From Linnemannia hyalina (lineage: Eukaryota > Mortierellomycota > Mortierellomycetes > Mortierellales > Mortierellaceae): a DNA stretch of 64,000 nucleotides. Below are positions 43,793 to 55,256 of this stretch, one piece after another. How positions within the stretch are numbered: position 1 is the stretch's first letter; each line of letters opens with the position of its first letter. The stretch spans positions 1,054,001 to 1,118,000 of the forward strand of contig JAHRHY010000013.1 of assembly GCA_019671135.1 (NCBI GenBank). Reading direction: 5' to 3'. The notes beneath the pieces were generated by a model. It was not told the DNA's origin and made no database searches. It saw nothing but the letters and a program-made list of their open reading frames with translations. Both the position numbers and the translations under genes were made by a program.

Positions 43793-45735
43793 ATGACCAA
43801 GAGACAATCCCCCATCCCTGCTACCGCCAACGATGTCGACATGACCCCGACCGACCAAACCGCCAAGAAGATTAAGACCGCCGACTCTGGTTTTACCTAT
43901 GCCCAGGACGAGTACAAGATCAAGTCCGACTTTCTCAAGAACTCGCGCTTCGAGGTCCTGTACATGGCCACCCGCGCCAGAGCTGAGGTCATCCGTCACC
44001 TTCTCGAATTTGTCGGCGTAAGTCTCTTCCTTTGTTCACTTCAGTTGACTATGGGAATAATTGGACACTGTAGAAAAAGAGGCTTATTTTTTTGTAAAAA
44101 TGATAGGCGAGCTACAAGAGTGTGACCCCAGTCGAATGGCCCGCAGGCAAGAAGGACACCCCCTTTGGCGTCCTTCCCGTCCTCACCCATATCAAGCCCG
44201 ACGGTGAAAAGTTTGTCGTCTCCGAGGTCCCTGCCTTAACCCGATACCTAGGCCGTCTCTTTGGCCTTGACGGCAACAACCTCGAGGAGGATGCGCTGCT
44301 CGATGCCTGCCTCCATAGTGCCTGTGACAACGTCCTCAACGTGATGATGACGGAGATCTGGATGAAGCCCGATCCCAAGGAGAAGGCCAATATCGACAAG
44401 GCCTTTGAGAGCATGGCACCCTTCTTTGATGGCCTCGAGAAGTATTTGGTCAAGAACGGCTCCAACGGGTATCTTTTGGGCGAAAAGGTGAGTTTCGCCG
44501 GCCTCTTGTTTTGTTCTTTATTGATGTCACCTTTTTTGATTCATTTTTACTATCATACCCGGTATTAAGCTTGACTGTCGATCGCATGTGTGTGGAGGGA
44601 AGGGAAGAGGTCGATGCGGCATGGACTCAGCACAGACTCAAAAAAGGCGGCGTCTTTTCTTCTCTATCATGACTGGAACTTGCCCTGTGTGTTCTAGTTA
44701 TAAGCTAACCGATCTTGGTTATTTTTCTCACTTTTTCATAGACAACGTACCCCGAGTTTGCTTGGTTCGAATGGATCCACTACTTCTCTGGCGAATACCC
44801 CGAGCACATGAAAACCTTCATCTCCCAGGATCACCGCCCTGCCACTTTCAAGATGTTCCAACGTCTTGAATCCAACCCCCGCGTCAGTGCCTACATCAAG
44901 GGCGGTCGCTGGGAGCATCGTCCCGCCACACCTCTTGTTGGCATGTACTCTGCCGGTGTCATGACCAACGACTGGGAGAAGTGTATGTACTCCCGTCTTT
45001 TTCTTTGCCCTTTGCTTTCCCTCTCTCTTTGATACTTCTGTTTGAAGTGGAAGTGACCCTTGAGTCTCACCAAATCTTGTCTTTGACTTTTGGGTCCGTC
45101 CCCTAACTTTTTTTTTCCTTCCTGTCCATCTCCGGCCTTATCGTTTCTTACCTTTCATAGCATTGGAGTTCTACCACAAGACCTTGGGCTTCGAGGTGGT
45201 CATGAATGTCGAAGTAGCCGGTCAGAACGGTGCCCGCTATATGGAGTATTTCGTCAACAGTGGAGAAAAGACAAAGTTCACGGTTTACTACGGTGGACCT
45301 GGCGTCAACTGTGCAGGACAGAACAAGGCAGGCATTTCTTTCGGTGTCAAGGATATGCAAGGCACTTATGACTCTCTTGTCAAGAAGGTAACCACTACTG
45401 GACTTACTTGCTTGCTTGTGTTATTCCCTTTTTGTACTTTGTTGAGTTGTCTTGTTTTTGCTTTCTTTTCTTTCTTGCTCGACTTGAATTCATTGTGCTT
45501 ATTAGGCACTGAAGCAGATGGAATCTCAATATGCTTCTCAGGGATTGAACTGAATGGAATTGGGGAATTGGATGGGATTGTCATGGCTTTGTTGCTTACT
45601 TTTCTTTTCGTTTGCCTTTGACTTTGATGTGAATAGGGAGTTAAGTTCTCGATGCCCCCTTCGAAGATGCCTTGGGGCACCATGGCCCAGATGGAGGATC
45701 CCGATGGTAACTCATTGACCCTCAACGGACTCTAA
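43793..45735 (+). CDS. Glutathione S-transferase fused to a glyoxalase/VOC domain
   Basis: Five exons (43793-44017, 44107-44487, 44742-44982, 45161-45387, 45637-45735) give 390 residues, all in frame with GT-AG introns. Residues 1-50 are a short Lys/Thr-rich lead. The GST N-domain starts with FEVLYMATRARAEVIRHLL, the sigma-class pattern in which Tyr57 would activate glutathione. The GST C-domain follows to about 265 (CLHSACDNVLNVMMTEIW; later FKMFQRLESNPRVSAYI). From about 272 a VOC/glyoxalase domain begins (MYSAGVMTNDWEKSLEFYHK) and ends MPWGTMAQMEDPDGNSLTLN, a PhnB/VOC-type closing motif. GSTs conjugate glutathione to electrophiles; VOC enzymes such as glyoxalase I isomerise glutathione adducts of methylglyoxal. 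The fusion suggests coupled aldehyde detoxification, an inference. The domain boundary lies inside exon 3, and intron 3 splits the start of the VOC domain. Confidence 0.9.
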
Positions 45736-45997
45736 GCCCGAGTCTTCTCTGACCTCAAGTGAACTACCGGTTCCCGTCTCTCATATCCCTCTTTCCTTCT
45801 GTCCATTTTTTTTTTGTTGTTCTCACTTGATTTTTCTTCAAAATATTTTGTACTCCCATCCCTTTCCCTTTACCTTGTTCTGTTCGTTACCTCTCACCTG
45901 TCGTAGCTTTTCGTCTCCATACCAATGAAAAGGTGCTCTCAAACCCTGGGTTCCTATTCTGCATGTGAGCCCTTGTCCTTTTGTGCTTTCGTCTTTG
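45736..45997 (+). other. 3' flank of the GST-VOC gene
   Basis: T-rich non-coding sequence directly after the stop, with a poly-T run near 45807. It is likely 3' untranslated region and leads into the tandem repeats. Confidence 0.4.
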
Positions 45998-46492
45998 CCT
46001 ACCCACTTGGTTTGCTTGTCATTCTTTTCGAGTAGATGACTCTTGCTCATATCTTTCCTTATGAAAAATATGATGAAGTGGAATTGGGCGAGAAGGAATT
46101 GGATTGAACTTACAAGAGTAGAATGGTGTTCTTAGCTATACCACCGAGAATGAAGGTTCTTTGCTTGCCCACTTGGCTTGCTTGTCTTTCTTTTCGAGTA
46201 AACAGCTCTTACTCATATCTTTCCTTATGAAAAATATGATGAAGTGGAATTGGGCGAGAAGGAATTGGATTGAACTTACAAGAGTAAAATGGTGTTCTTA
46301 GCTATACCACCGAGAATGAAGGTTCTTTTGCTTGCCCACTTGGCTTGCTTGTCTTTCTTTTCGAGTAAACAGCTCTTGCTCATATCTTTCCTTATGAAAA
46401 ATATGATGAAGTGGAATTGGGCGAGAAGGAATTGGATTGAACTTACAAGAGTAGAATGGTGTTCTTAGCTATACCGCCCAGAATGAAGGCTC
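45998..46492 (+). repeat. Three near-identical tandem repeats of about 166 bp
   Basis: The landmark atctttccttatgaaaaat occurs at 46051, 46217 and 46384, giving spacings of 166 and 167 bp. Each unit begins cttgcccacttggcttgctt and contains gtggaattgggcgagaagg. Copies differ by only a few bases, so the expansion is recent. Confidence 0.92.
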
Positions 46493-48290
46493 TTGTCTTT
46501 GCTTTGTTTCGTTTCTTTGCTTCGTTTTTGCTTCGATTGAATTTGTTGGAGCGGAAGTTGCTTCGATGGAACTGTTATTGTTGAAGAGGAATCGATTCGA
46601 TGTGGTGTTTCGTGATAACAGGAGATGGAATTGCTTCGTGTTGGCGATAGGGTATGGAATTTGGAAGAGGTTGTTGACTTACAATGGCTGATTTGCTGAA
46701 GGGCAGGGACAAGACATAGCACTTGTTTGTTCTCACTTTTGAAGTGGATGAAAGGAAGTGAATTTAAAAAACGAGGGATAGCTTGCTTACTTACAATCGC
46801 TTGACTTGTCTTGCTTCACCCTTGATTTGCTTTTTCGTTAACCAAGGTTAAAGAAATAATAATGGAATTGGGTCCGAGAAAGGCATTGGACCCAAGATGT
46901 AGGAATGACTTCTTACCGCCATGATACTCTGCTTGGTTTCTCACACTTGCTTTGTTTGGAATTTTTTCATGAGCAAAAAAGTGAGATGGAATTGAGTCCG
47001 AGGAGGAATTGGACCCAAGAAAAAATAATAGATGTTCCTTGCTTCGTATCACCATGCTGCCTTTCGTTTGCTTTGCCATTTTCTTCAACATAAAATTGGA
47101 TAGAATTGGGTCCAGAGTGAAAGTGGAATTAGACCCAAGAAATAAAAAAAGTGGTTTTGTGTTTCTCTACCATACCCTTGCTTCGCCTTGTTTTCTTCGA
47201 TGGAATTGTCGAAATTGTGTTTGAATTTGCCGCCTTGCTTTGTGTGCGTGTCTTTGGGCTTGAGTGTAGTATGAGTTGCCTTTGAGTGTGTGTTTCGAAT
47301 TGCCTTTGAGTGTATGAATCTCCTTTAAGTGTGTATGAGTGCTTGGAATTGTCTTCGTTTGAATGTCTTCGTGTGTTTGACGTTGAATTGAGTTTGATTG
47401 CGCCCTTGAGCAGAGAGAAACCTTATTCGTTGACCATGAAGTTTCTTTGCTCTCTTTCTTCATTGCTATTCTTTTGATGCCGCCACCATTGATGAAAGAT
47501 CAATGTATTGTTGTTGACCACACGGAGAGGGTATTCTCCTTTTACCTTTAGACCCCTGTATTTTCCTTGGCATGTATGCCTTGCTTTGCTTTCATATGTT
47601 TGAAAAAAAATGGGATGGGTAGCTGTCGCTCCTTCCTGCCTTTGCGCATGCACCCAGCGCCTATGAAAATTTGCTGTGTATTTGTGCCTGGTGTGTTTGT
47701 GCTTGTGTGTGCTTAGGCGTGTGTGTTTGCATGTCTGATGTGTTATGCCTTGTCTTCTTCCCGTGGGGACTTTTTCTTCGTTTTTGTTTTTCACTTTCCC
47801 CATAACCCATTGACAGGGTTAAAAAAAACGTGGAATTGCTGACAAAGGTGAGGTGCCCATTGGGGGACTTTTTTTCTCTTTCTCTCATACCTCACTTCTT
47901 CTTTCTCTTCTTCGTTATTGGGTTGATAGTAATGATGGAATTGGACGGATGGTGTTGTCTTGATCTTGCGACCGTTGGGAACTCTTTTTTTTTTTTTCTT
48001 CCAACGGTGATATGGGAATTTGATTGGAATTTGGAATTGGAATTTGGAATTGGAATTGGGTGTTTCTCGCTTCTCTTGCTTACTTCGAATCAATGGAAGT
48101 GAAAATAGGCGAATGGGGATGGATGGTGGATGGGTGAGTGATGAGGCTGCACAGACTTACGACCAAACAGGGTTGGAGATGGAAGGGGAATCCAGGTATT
48201 GCTTACTTTGTTCACGAATGGTCCAAGAAAGAGGAATTGGCCTTGAGAAAGGAATTCGACTCCGGAAGCCCGATGGGTTGGACTCTTGCG
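46493..48290 (+). repeat. Diverged continuation of the GGAATTGG repeat array
   Basis: Older units continue at irregular spacing of about 110-170 bp. Cores occur at 46863, 46987, 47101, 47200, 47831, 47936 and 48231, each an atggaattgg-like sequence after a CTTGCTT/TTTTC-rich stretch. Three cores can fold as hairpins (TTGGGTCC with GGACCCAA at 46868-46895; a one-mismatch form at 46992-47018; another at 47106-47138). A (GGAATTT/GGAATT)n stretch lies at 48013-48058. No coding function is apparent. Confidence 0.7.
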
Positions 48291-51200
48291 GACATCGGGC
48301 CCCTCCCTGGGCGATTGGCCTTTCTTGGGAATCGGGAACTTGGACCCTTAGCTTGAGGAGTAAAGAATACTCGAAGAGAATATCATTCTTTGACTTAACC
48401 AGGTGTGGAGTGGAAGAGGGGGTGTGGAGGAGTGGAGAGGATAGGATAGAAGTGTGTATATATATTTTTTCGCTGTGCTGTGTGTTTGAGGTGGAAGAAG
48501 CTGTTGTGTGATGAAGAGGAAAGAAGAGAGAGTGTACCCAGTTTGGACCCGTTTTTATACACAGGCACCCCAAAAGGCAGGGACATGGTCAGTCACTGAG
48601 TCATTATTTAAGCGATACCATACCCTTTACCTGTCAATAGGCAGGATTATGAGTGTTGTTAACGTTGGCGAAGACTTAAACGTATCTGATCGGTCCAGAC
48701 TTGCCCTGGAAAGAGAAAAAAGTAAATTAAGGAAAATCAAGGAAGAGCGGATGAGAGCAGAGTAGAAAACAAACTGTGAGTAGGGCTGAGAGAGAGTGAA
48801 AGAGAGAGGGCGGCTGCATGGATGAGCGAGAAAACGTTAAAATAGCGAAAGATAAAACACAAAGGCAATGTCAAGGGGGAAGGTCAAATGGAAGGATGGA
48901 TGGGAGAGAGCATGGCGAAGACTAGGGAAAGTGCCCTCCTTCATGTAGAGTACCAGTTTGAGGCTCAGTCAATGTCAATCAAAGAAAAAAAGGCGATGCA
49001 GTCAAGAGCGCAGCGCAAAATTAGGGTTGTCTGTCAGAAGAATGTGGTGTCGATTTCTCTGTTGCTGACCATTGAGTTTCTATGTCATTGTCAACCATCC
49101 CATGCATACACGTTGGAACCGTACGTGTCCGAATTGGAGTAACGAATGCCCTCTTACCCGTGAGTCAGACTGTAGTAGAAAAGTCGTTAAATAAAAGAAA
49201 AGAAGAGTCGAGTAGAAAAGCAATTGAGAAGTTGGGGAGAGGGAGGGGACAAATAGCAACGATGGTTGCTTGCCTTTTTTATTTTTTGCTGTCCATTGAC
49301 TCTTCACCTTTCGAAATAAACAAAAGAGGACACAGCCGTTTATATGTCTTTTTTCTATTGATTATGTTCACAACATTAGAAGAAGCAAACATGTAAGAGC
49401 AAATTTTCTGCACTGCCACTTACTTTTCCACTCGTGCTCAGACTGCCCTCCCATCAAGCAAAACCATTCATCAATCGTTCCGTGTTGTTTTTCTTAATCA
49501 TCGTGTCGATTAGCTAATGCTGAGCCGCCTTGCGTATCTCCGGGAGTACCGAGTAAGTATTGTGTTGCCACCAGGCCGAAATAGTCGAGCTGACAGACAC
49601 GTCGTCATGCCGATGCATAGGACAAAAGCAGACGAACAAAAGACAGCAGCATACTGCTTCTCCCAATGGTAGCATGTCCAAACACAGCCTCCGTGTTTCA
49701 CATAGCAAAGTCGATGTCTTTTTGCACTCTTTTTTGACGAAATGAATGTGCCTGTGATGGAGACGAACAACAGCAACGACTCAGAGCGTTCGTCTAGTTC
49801 TTTTTTGCTCACCGTGTGTTTCTTCTGAGCGCCCCAGGGAGGGAATACCAAGGGCAGCATCGATCGGTGGTTGGGAGAACGAAAGGGAAGGGTGATCGAC
49901 TCGCGAACCCCTCCTGTCAAGATATAAACAAACAACTCAGGAACAGGGTACCTTCAGCAACGCCTCCAATGACGATCAAGCCAACATCCATCACTGATGA
50001 GCGTCATTGTCTCACTCGTTCTATCCAGAATAATGTACTCGCCACTGGCTGCGGTATTTTCTTATGCTTGCGGCGGGGTTACCGAAAGAAGTATTGCCTC
50101 CCTTTTTTCTGCTGGTGGGAGTATTTTTTTTCCTTTTTTTCACCCACTTGCCTTCGAACTTGTCTGCTTCGCCTTCGACATCCGAATCTCCATCCTTCTT
50201 TCTCCTCTTTGCGTTCCTCATCATTCATCGGACTTCTGCTTCAGACATCAGCTTTCTGGACATCAACTACTCCGGACATTACTCCATCGATGGACACAGA
50301 CATCTATGTCCACCAAAAGAAAAGTCTCGTGCCCATGCCCACCCCAACATCAACCAAACAAACAAACCCCCCTCCCCATCCTTCTTTTTCGCTCTCTCTC
50401 TTTTCCAACACCTGCAGGATGTCAAACGACTAGACAGATAGAACTCGCCCATCCACACAGGGAACGGCAGCTGCAGCAACAAGGCATATTTGTAACAGAA
50501 GGATCAGTCTAAACACGCTGCACCCCTGCTCTTGCCTTCCCATCCCATCCAACCCTCAACCAGCCCCCTCCGTCATGCAAATATCTTACAATTGCTCACA
50601 AACAATCATTGTCTTTGGGCATGGACACAGAAGGAAAAGAACACCAGTAACAATAACAAATACACACCTACCCAGCATCATACCCACTCTTCGTGTCGTG
50701 GAGATGCTTTCCTGTTTTTCCTGTTTGCCCTTCAATCATCTGTCCTTCTCTCTCATCCTCCTCCTCCTCCTCCTCCTCCTGCACCTCTTTGCCTTTCTGT
50801 CGATTGGCGAAGCATCCGGCACAAAGGCACTTTTTGTGGTGTAACATCAATGGTATGAGTGTCGCTCTCGCATGAATCGACTCTAAGTTCTTTCCGCACG
50901 GTCATAAGGCGATGTTTCCAATTGATATTTCGACTCTTCTCCCGACTTGGGCTGGACACACATACCGTGGACAGGAGCGACAATTCCAACAACACAACAT
51001 ATATCACATCAGGAGGCAGGACAACCTTTGCGATTGGCACAGCCCAATCAGCTAAGCAAAGGACCAGTTATTGTTGAATGCCCAGGAGGCTTCTCAGCAG
51101 GCGGCGTGGATCAGGAACAAGATGGAGATATATACTTTTTCAGGTTCTTTCAAAACCACACGACGATGGGCTTGCCAGCTGGGAGTGATGTCCGTGTTGT

Positions 51201-51851
51201 CTTGTACTATGGATGTACAACCATACTTTTTTTTCTCATGCTATTCCCCCCCCCCACCTTTCTTTCTATTTGCCTTGGTCCGCCTTCTTTTCTACCAGTC
51301 TATCCTATCTACGCAATGTCCATTTTAACGTGATGTGAAGAAAAACAGAAATCACTACGCGTTCTTTTTTCATTCAGTTGGGGTGTGCGAAGACCCAAAC
51401 GTCAACCGAGTTCATAAGCACCCCCGCCTTAAACACTTCTTCCTTCCTCCTCCTCCTCCTCCTCCCTTCTCCCGCTACCAGGCTGGAAGAGCCTTTCATT
51501 TCTTGGTTTGTACCATCACTACTGCCACGAGAGGTGGCCGAGTTCTCCAAAGACAACGCCTCCAAAAGTCATGTATGCATAATACCATGCACACTACTAA
51601 AAATCGATGCTTCAAGGTTCTTTTTGCTCCATCAGTAGTACATGATCGCCATCAAATAGAAATGTGAACACGAATGATCTCGCATTATTAAATCGGCATC
51701 AATACTTTCGTTATGGAAAGGAGAGAGTGAGGGGGGAGGGAGCATCGGAGGAAAAGAAGGAACGCAAATTATATAATCTGGAATAGAGGTTCTAAAGTTA
51801 TCAAACGGGAGGTTGATCAGGTGTGGAGGTCGATGTTGTCGCATTGACAGT
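48291..51851. other. 3.5 kb region without a supported gene
   Basis: Open frames are short and unrelated to known families. One small frame, 50306-50512 (starts MSTKRKVSCPC), and another at 51073-51328 (begins with NAQEASQQAAWIRNKME) have partly coding-like composition, but no splice model joins them. Poly-pyrimidine and CT-rich tracts at 50740-50780 (CTCn) and 51448-51470 (CTCn) are microsatellites. Confidence 0.4.
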
Positions 51852-53818
51852 CTACGAATTACCTCCGTCAGCCATGGTGGTGAAGTTGGGTCTAGGGTGG
51901 GTCGAGAACTGAATATCCTGGAGCTGCTGTGCAGAATTGGCGTTGGCATTGAAACTAGGCGCGTTTGTAGCTGCAGTTGGAGTTGAAGTTGTTGTTGTCG
52001 AGGGTGAAGGTTGTTGCTGATAGCTGGGTTGGGTTAGGGCACTGAAGGACTGTGACGACGCGGAGGGAATTGGTTGAGTCGTATTGAATATTGGGTTAGG
52101 CTGACCAGGGTGGGGACCTTGTTGAGGAAATTGCTGTGAAAATTGCTGCTGCGAGTACTGTTGAGGGAATTGTTGAGGGAATTGCTGAGGGTACGACTGG
52201 GAGAACTGCTGAGGATATTGCGAGGGGTATGGCTGAGACTGGTGCTGGGGTTGACCTTGGGAGTCTGGTGGAAGAGATGGAAGTGGTGATTCCAAGATGG
52301 GTGCACTACTGAATCCGCTGACCTGGTTATTACCTGGAGGAGGAGGAGGAGGGAGAGTGTTTCCGTCAAGAGGCTCCAACTTGGTACCGGGATATTGAGG
52401 CTCTTCAGCCTTCCTTGCTTCTCGCTGTTGCTTCTTGCGGCGCCAGTAGAAAAAGCCGGCGACACCAAGCACAACAGCGATGGCGGCACAAACACCACCA
52501 ATGATCCCTGCTTTTGTACTCGCTGCCTTTTGGTCCTCCCAGGAGCCTGACATCATCAAGTCGTAGAGGCCTCCGGCTTGAGTGCTGTATGCCAAAGCCC
52601 AGGTAGATGCGCCACCATTGGGTCCAGGGACTGGGATAACGCCTTGAAGGGCGGCATCAGTCCGTTCAGTGACCGTTGCCAGCTTGGTGATCGTGCTACC
52701 ATCTGTTGAAAAAAAGAGACGATTTCCATTTGACTATGGAGTGATTTAAAAAGTAGAGAAAGAGATGTTGTTATTTACCCTGTAATTCATTTTGTTCCTC
52801 CAGTTGTGTCAACTTAACAAAGAAAAAAAAAAAAAAAGGTCATTCCATCATCTGAGGGTTCATACCGCGCAGGAGAAGTAAGAGAGGCCATTGACACTGG
52901 CGTACATGCCTCGTTTTATCACCCCGCACTCGCTCATCACACTCGCATCCAAGTTGGCGCTAGACGAGGTTCCGTTGCCTTGTGGAGGTAGACCTTGTGA
53001 ATTCAGGCTGATTGCTTGTCCTCCAGGCGGCGTCAGCGTTACAAGTTTGTTGTTGGTGTATCCAAATGCGTTAGGAGAGGAGGTCTAATAAAAAGAACGA
53101 AAAAGAGTTAATAGAGGGTGAAGCATACGAGAAACATATCATCGTTTTAAAAAATATGATTTCCTCATTAAAAAAAAAAACTGATGGCTGTTTTTTGCCT
53201 TACAGCGGCGCTCACGGAAATATCAACGAGGGTGGTGAACTTTTTGGTTGTTCGATCAAGCACCTCGAGCGAGTACCCCGAAGAATTATACATGGCCAAC
53301 ACAAAATTGGACGGGGCTCCTGCTGTCGCGCTCGGCAGAGCATACAAGTAGCCACTGCATTGCCCCGAATTATCGATGCAAGGATAGTAGCCGTTTGTGA
53401 TCACATTACTGAACCCAACGCCTGCAGCCGGACCTCCAATGGTACCACCGCCAGAATTGGGGTTTGTTGGTGGAGGAGGGATATACAACAAACCATTGCT
53501 GTGACCAACGCTGTAGGGATTCGACGACCATGAATTCGTATTCTTGGCCCCAGAAATAATTACAAACGCTCCGCTGTCGTCCGCGGCACACCAGTAGCCG
53601 TTGCTGTCGAAAGGTAGAACGCCTGGGATGGGACCGTTGACGAGGATTGAACTTAAGGATGTCCATTGAATCGATGCCAAAGAGGTTGGGTTCTTTTGAC
53701 TCTTATAGATCACGACTGCTGGGGGTCTGCTCCTGTACGCTTGTGAGTCATCGAGGGTGGCGAGGAAGACAGAATCGCTGTTGGAGGCAACGCAGAGGGG
53801 CGGCTCGGTAGTAGCCAT
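51852..53818 (-). CDS. Single-pass membrane protein with beta-rich ectodomain and Pro/Gln-rich tail
   Basis: Four exons on the minus strand, 53818-53204, 53084-52866, 52812-52779 and 52702-51852, total 1719 bp and 572 residues. The third exon is only 34 bp (LTQLEEQNELQ); without it the reading frame breaks. Residues 1-330 are rich in Gly, Ser and aromatic residues with propeller-like strands (SNGYWCAADDSGAFVIISGA; NGYYPCIDNSGQCSGYLY) and paired Cys. One membrane helix, AGIIGGVCAAIAVVLGVAGFFYW, is followed by RRKKQQREARK. The cytoplasmic tail holds a Pro run, then repeated YPQQFPQQ-type units. The start MATTEPPLCVA has no signal peptide, so an upstream exon may be missing or insertion is signal-anchor type. 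I infer surface reception; the family is not recognised. Confidence 0.82.
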
Positions 53819-53905
53819 TTCGAATGTATCAATACGGCGGAAGGAAAAGGGATGATTGAGGTGAAAGTGGGAGGCGAGTGGAGATAAAGAGTGGAAGAGG
53901 AAAGG

Positions 53906-54018
53906 GAGAAGAGGAGAAGAGGAGAAGAGGAGAAGAGGAGAAGAGGAGAAGAGGAGAAGAGGAGAAGAGGAGAAGAGGAGAAGAGGAGAAGAGGAGAAGA
54001 GGAGAAGAGGAGAAGAGG
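53906..54018 (+). repeat. (GAGGAGAA)n microsatellite upstream of the membrane-protein ATG
   Basis: About 14 tandem 8 bp units lie 90-200 bp upstream of the start at 53818. On the coding strand the tract is pure pyrimidine, like other promoter tracts here. It also makes the minus frame read LLLFSSSP repeats, which is not a real protein. Confidence 0.92.
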
Positions 54019-54483
54019 AAAGAGAAGAAAGGGATTGAGGATTCAGCAAAGAGGGCCAAAGAAAGAGAGAGACGCCGCACTCTTGCAAGATGTGCCAACT
54101 CTTTTTTTGTTCTCTCAAAGCATATTTCTTGTGCCTGAAGAGACGGAGAAAAAAAATAAAGTATGTGAGCTGGGTGAGCCATGAAGACGCCGCACTGTTG
54201 AAAAGATTTGTTGATTGTGCTATTTCACTCGGAAAAACGCCGCGTTTTTTTTTGGGCACGTTTCCATGCCACAGGTGAATAGGCTCCACTTCCCTGCGCG
54301 TTTTTTTCGCTTAGGGAATGTACGCCAGCGCAAGCTTGACTATATCCTCTGCCCCCTTGATCCACTCCAAACCCCTTGCGTTCTGTCAGAATCAAGCAAA
54401 TGATTCTGCTGCAGGGTCGAAGACCAGACGCCACCACGAAATCGCCGCAAGGTTCGAGAATACAAGGCCAAAACAGATTTGCA
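54019..54483. other. Spacer
   Basis: No coding signal. Purine-rich sequence to about 54170, then mixed sequence with short T runs. Confidence 0.35.
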
Positions 54484-55256
54484 CTAGTAAGGCAACAGGT
54501 CCGAGAATGTGGGGGGGAATTTCCACGGCTCAGTCATAAGAAATGGCCCGTAACCGACAGGTCCCCTGCCATGCGTGCACACCAACCACCGAAGGTGAGG
54601 GTACAACTCGCCCAGCATCCGTCTATCCAAGTCTACTCCATCGATCGACGCGCTCAGTCCCAACTCTTCCAGCCGCAGTGCACGCTTGAGGATAGAGGTC
54701 ATCTTACCCTTGAGTGTGTCATGATCAAAGCTCCAAAGATCTACAATCCTTAGGCGTGACAAGAGAGGATTGCAACCGTCATCGCCTTCAAACTCACTCC
54801 ACTCCGGCTGTGGCAGAGACCTGTCCCCATCCCTCATCTCGCCTCGTTACAAAGTATGCCTCCGCCGCCATGATACCAAAAAAAAAGGATATGCTCGGAG
54901 AATCCCCATGGACAATAACATCCAACAACAGCCTTGACCTGGCGGACCAAAAGGGACCAATGCAAAGAAGACGCACGAAGCCACTGGATGACGCTCCCAT
55001 TCTCACTGCACAATAAGCGACAAGTTGAGATCCTGCAAGAACTGCAAAAGAACGGAACGGTCTGGGACCGATATCCATTCATCTCAACCCATCCCTGATG
55101 GAGACATCCTTGAGCGACAACCGGTCCCAATGTGTGCCGGTTTACTTGTAGGATCCAGCAGGTCTTGGCTAAAAGCACCTCCAAAGTCGGAGGGGGGCCC
55201 CGCCCGTCCAGCCAAGAGTGTTCTGTCGCGGCGTTAAAATCAAAGTCCATCTGACG
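54484..55256 (-). pseudogene. Broken F-box/LRR (RNI-like) gene
   Basis: Minus-strand pieces in different frames carry leucine-rich-repeat character: TLEVLLAKTCWILQVNRH (about 55180), RLSLKDVSIRDGLR ending in a stop (about 55100), FAVLQDLNLSL (about 55040), then an intact 118-codon end (54837-54484) containing LRIVDLWSFDHDTLKGKMTS and LRLEELGLSASIDGVDLDRR. The LLAKTCWILQ phrase is familiar from large F-box-like families of Mortierella, a recollection I cannot check here. At least two frame changes and two stops separate the pieces, so the copy looks inactive. No F-box is visible upstream. Confidence 0.5.

Noticed and set aside
45998..46492. CRISPR-like array
   Set aside because: Units are tandem 166 bp copies without unique spacers, and the organism is a fungus.
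48180..48290. tRNA B-box-like sequence (aattcgactcc) near 48246
   Set aside because: No A box and no acceptor-stem pairing at tRNA spacing. Other ttcga sites across the window were checked the same way and also failed.
53819..54289. Extension of the membrane-protein frame through LLLFSSSP repeats
   Set aside because: The repeats are translation of the GAGGAGAA microsatellite, and no secretory leader or splice site supports it.
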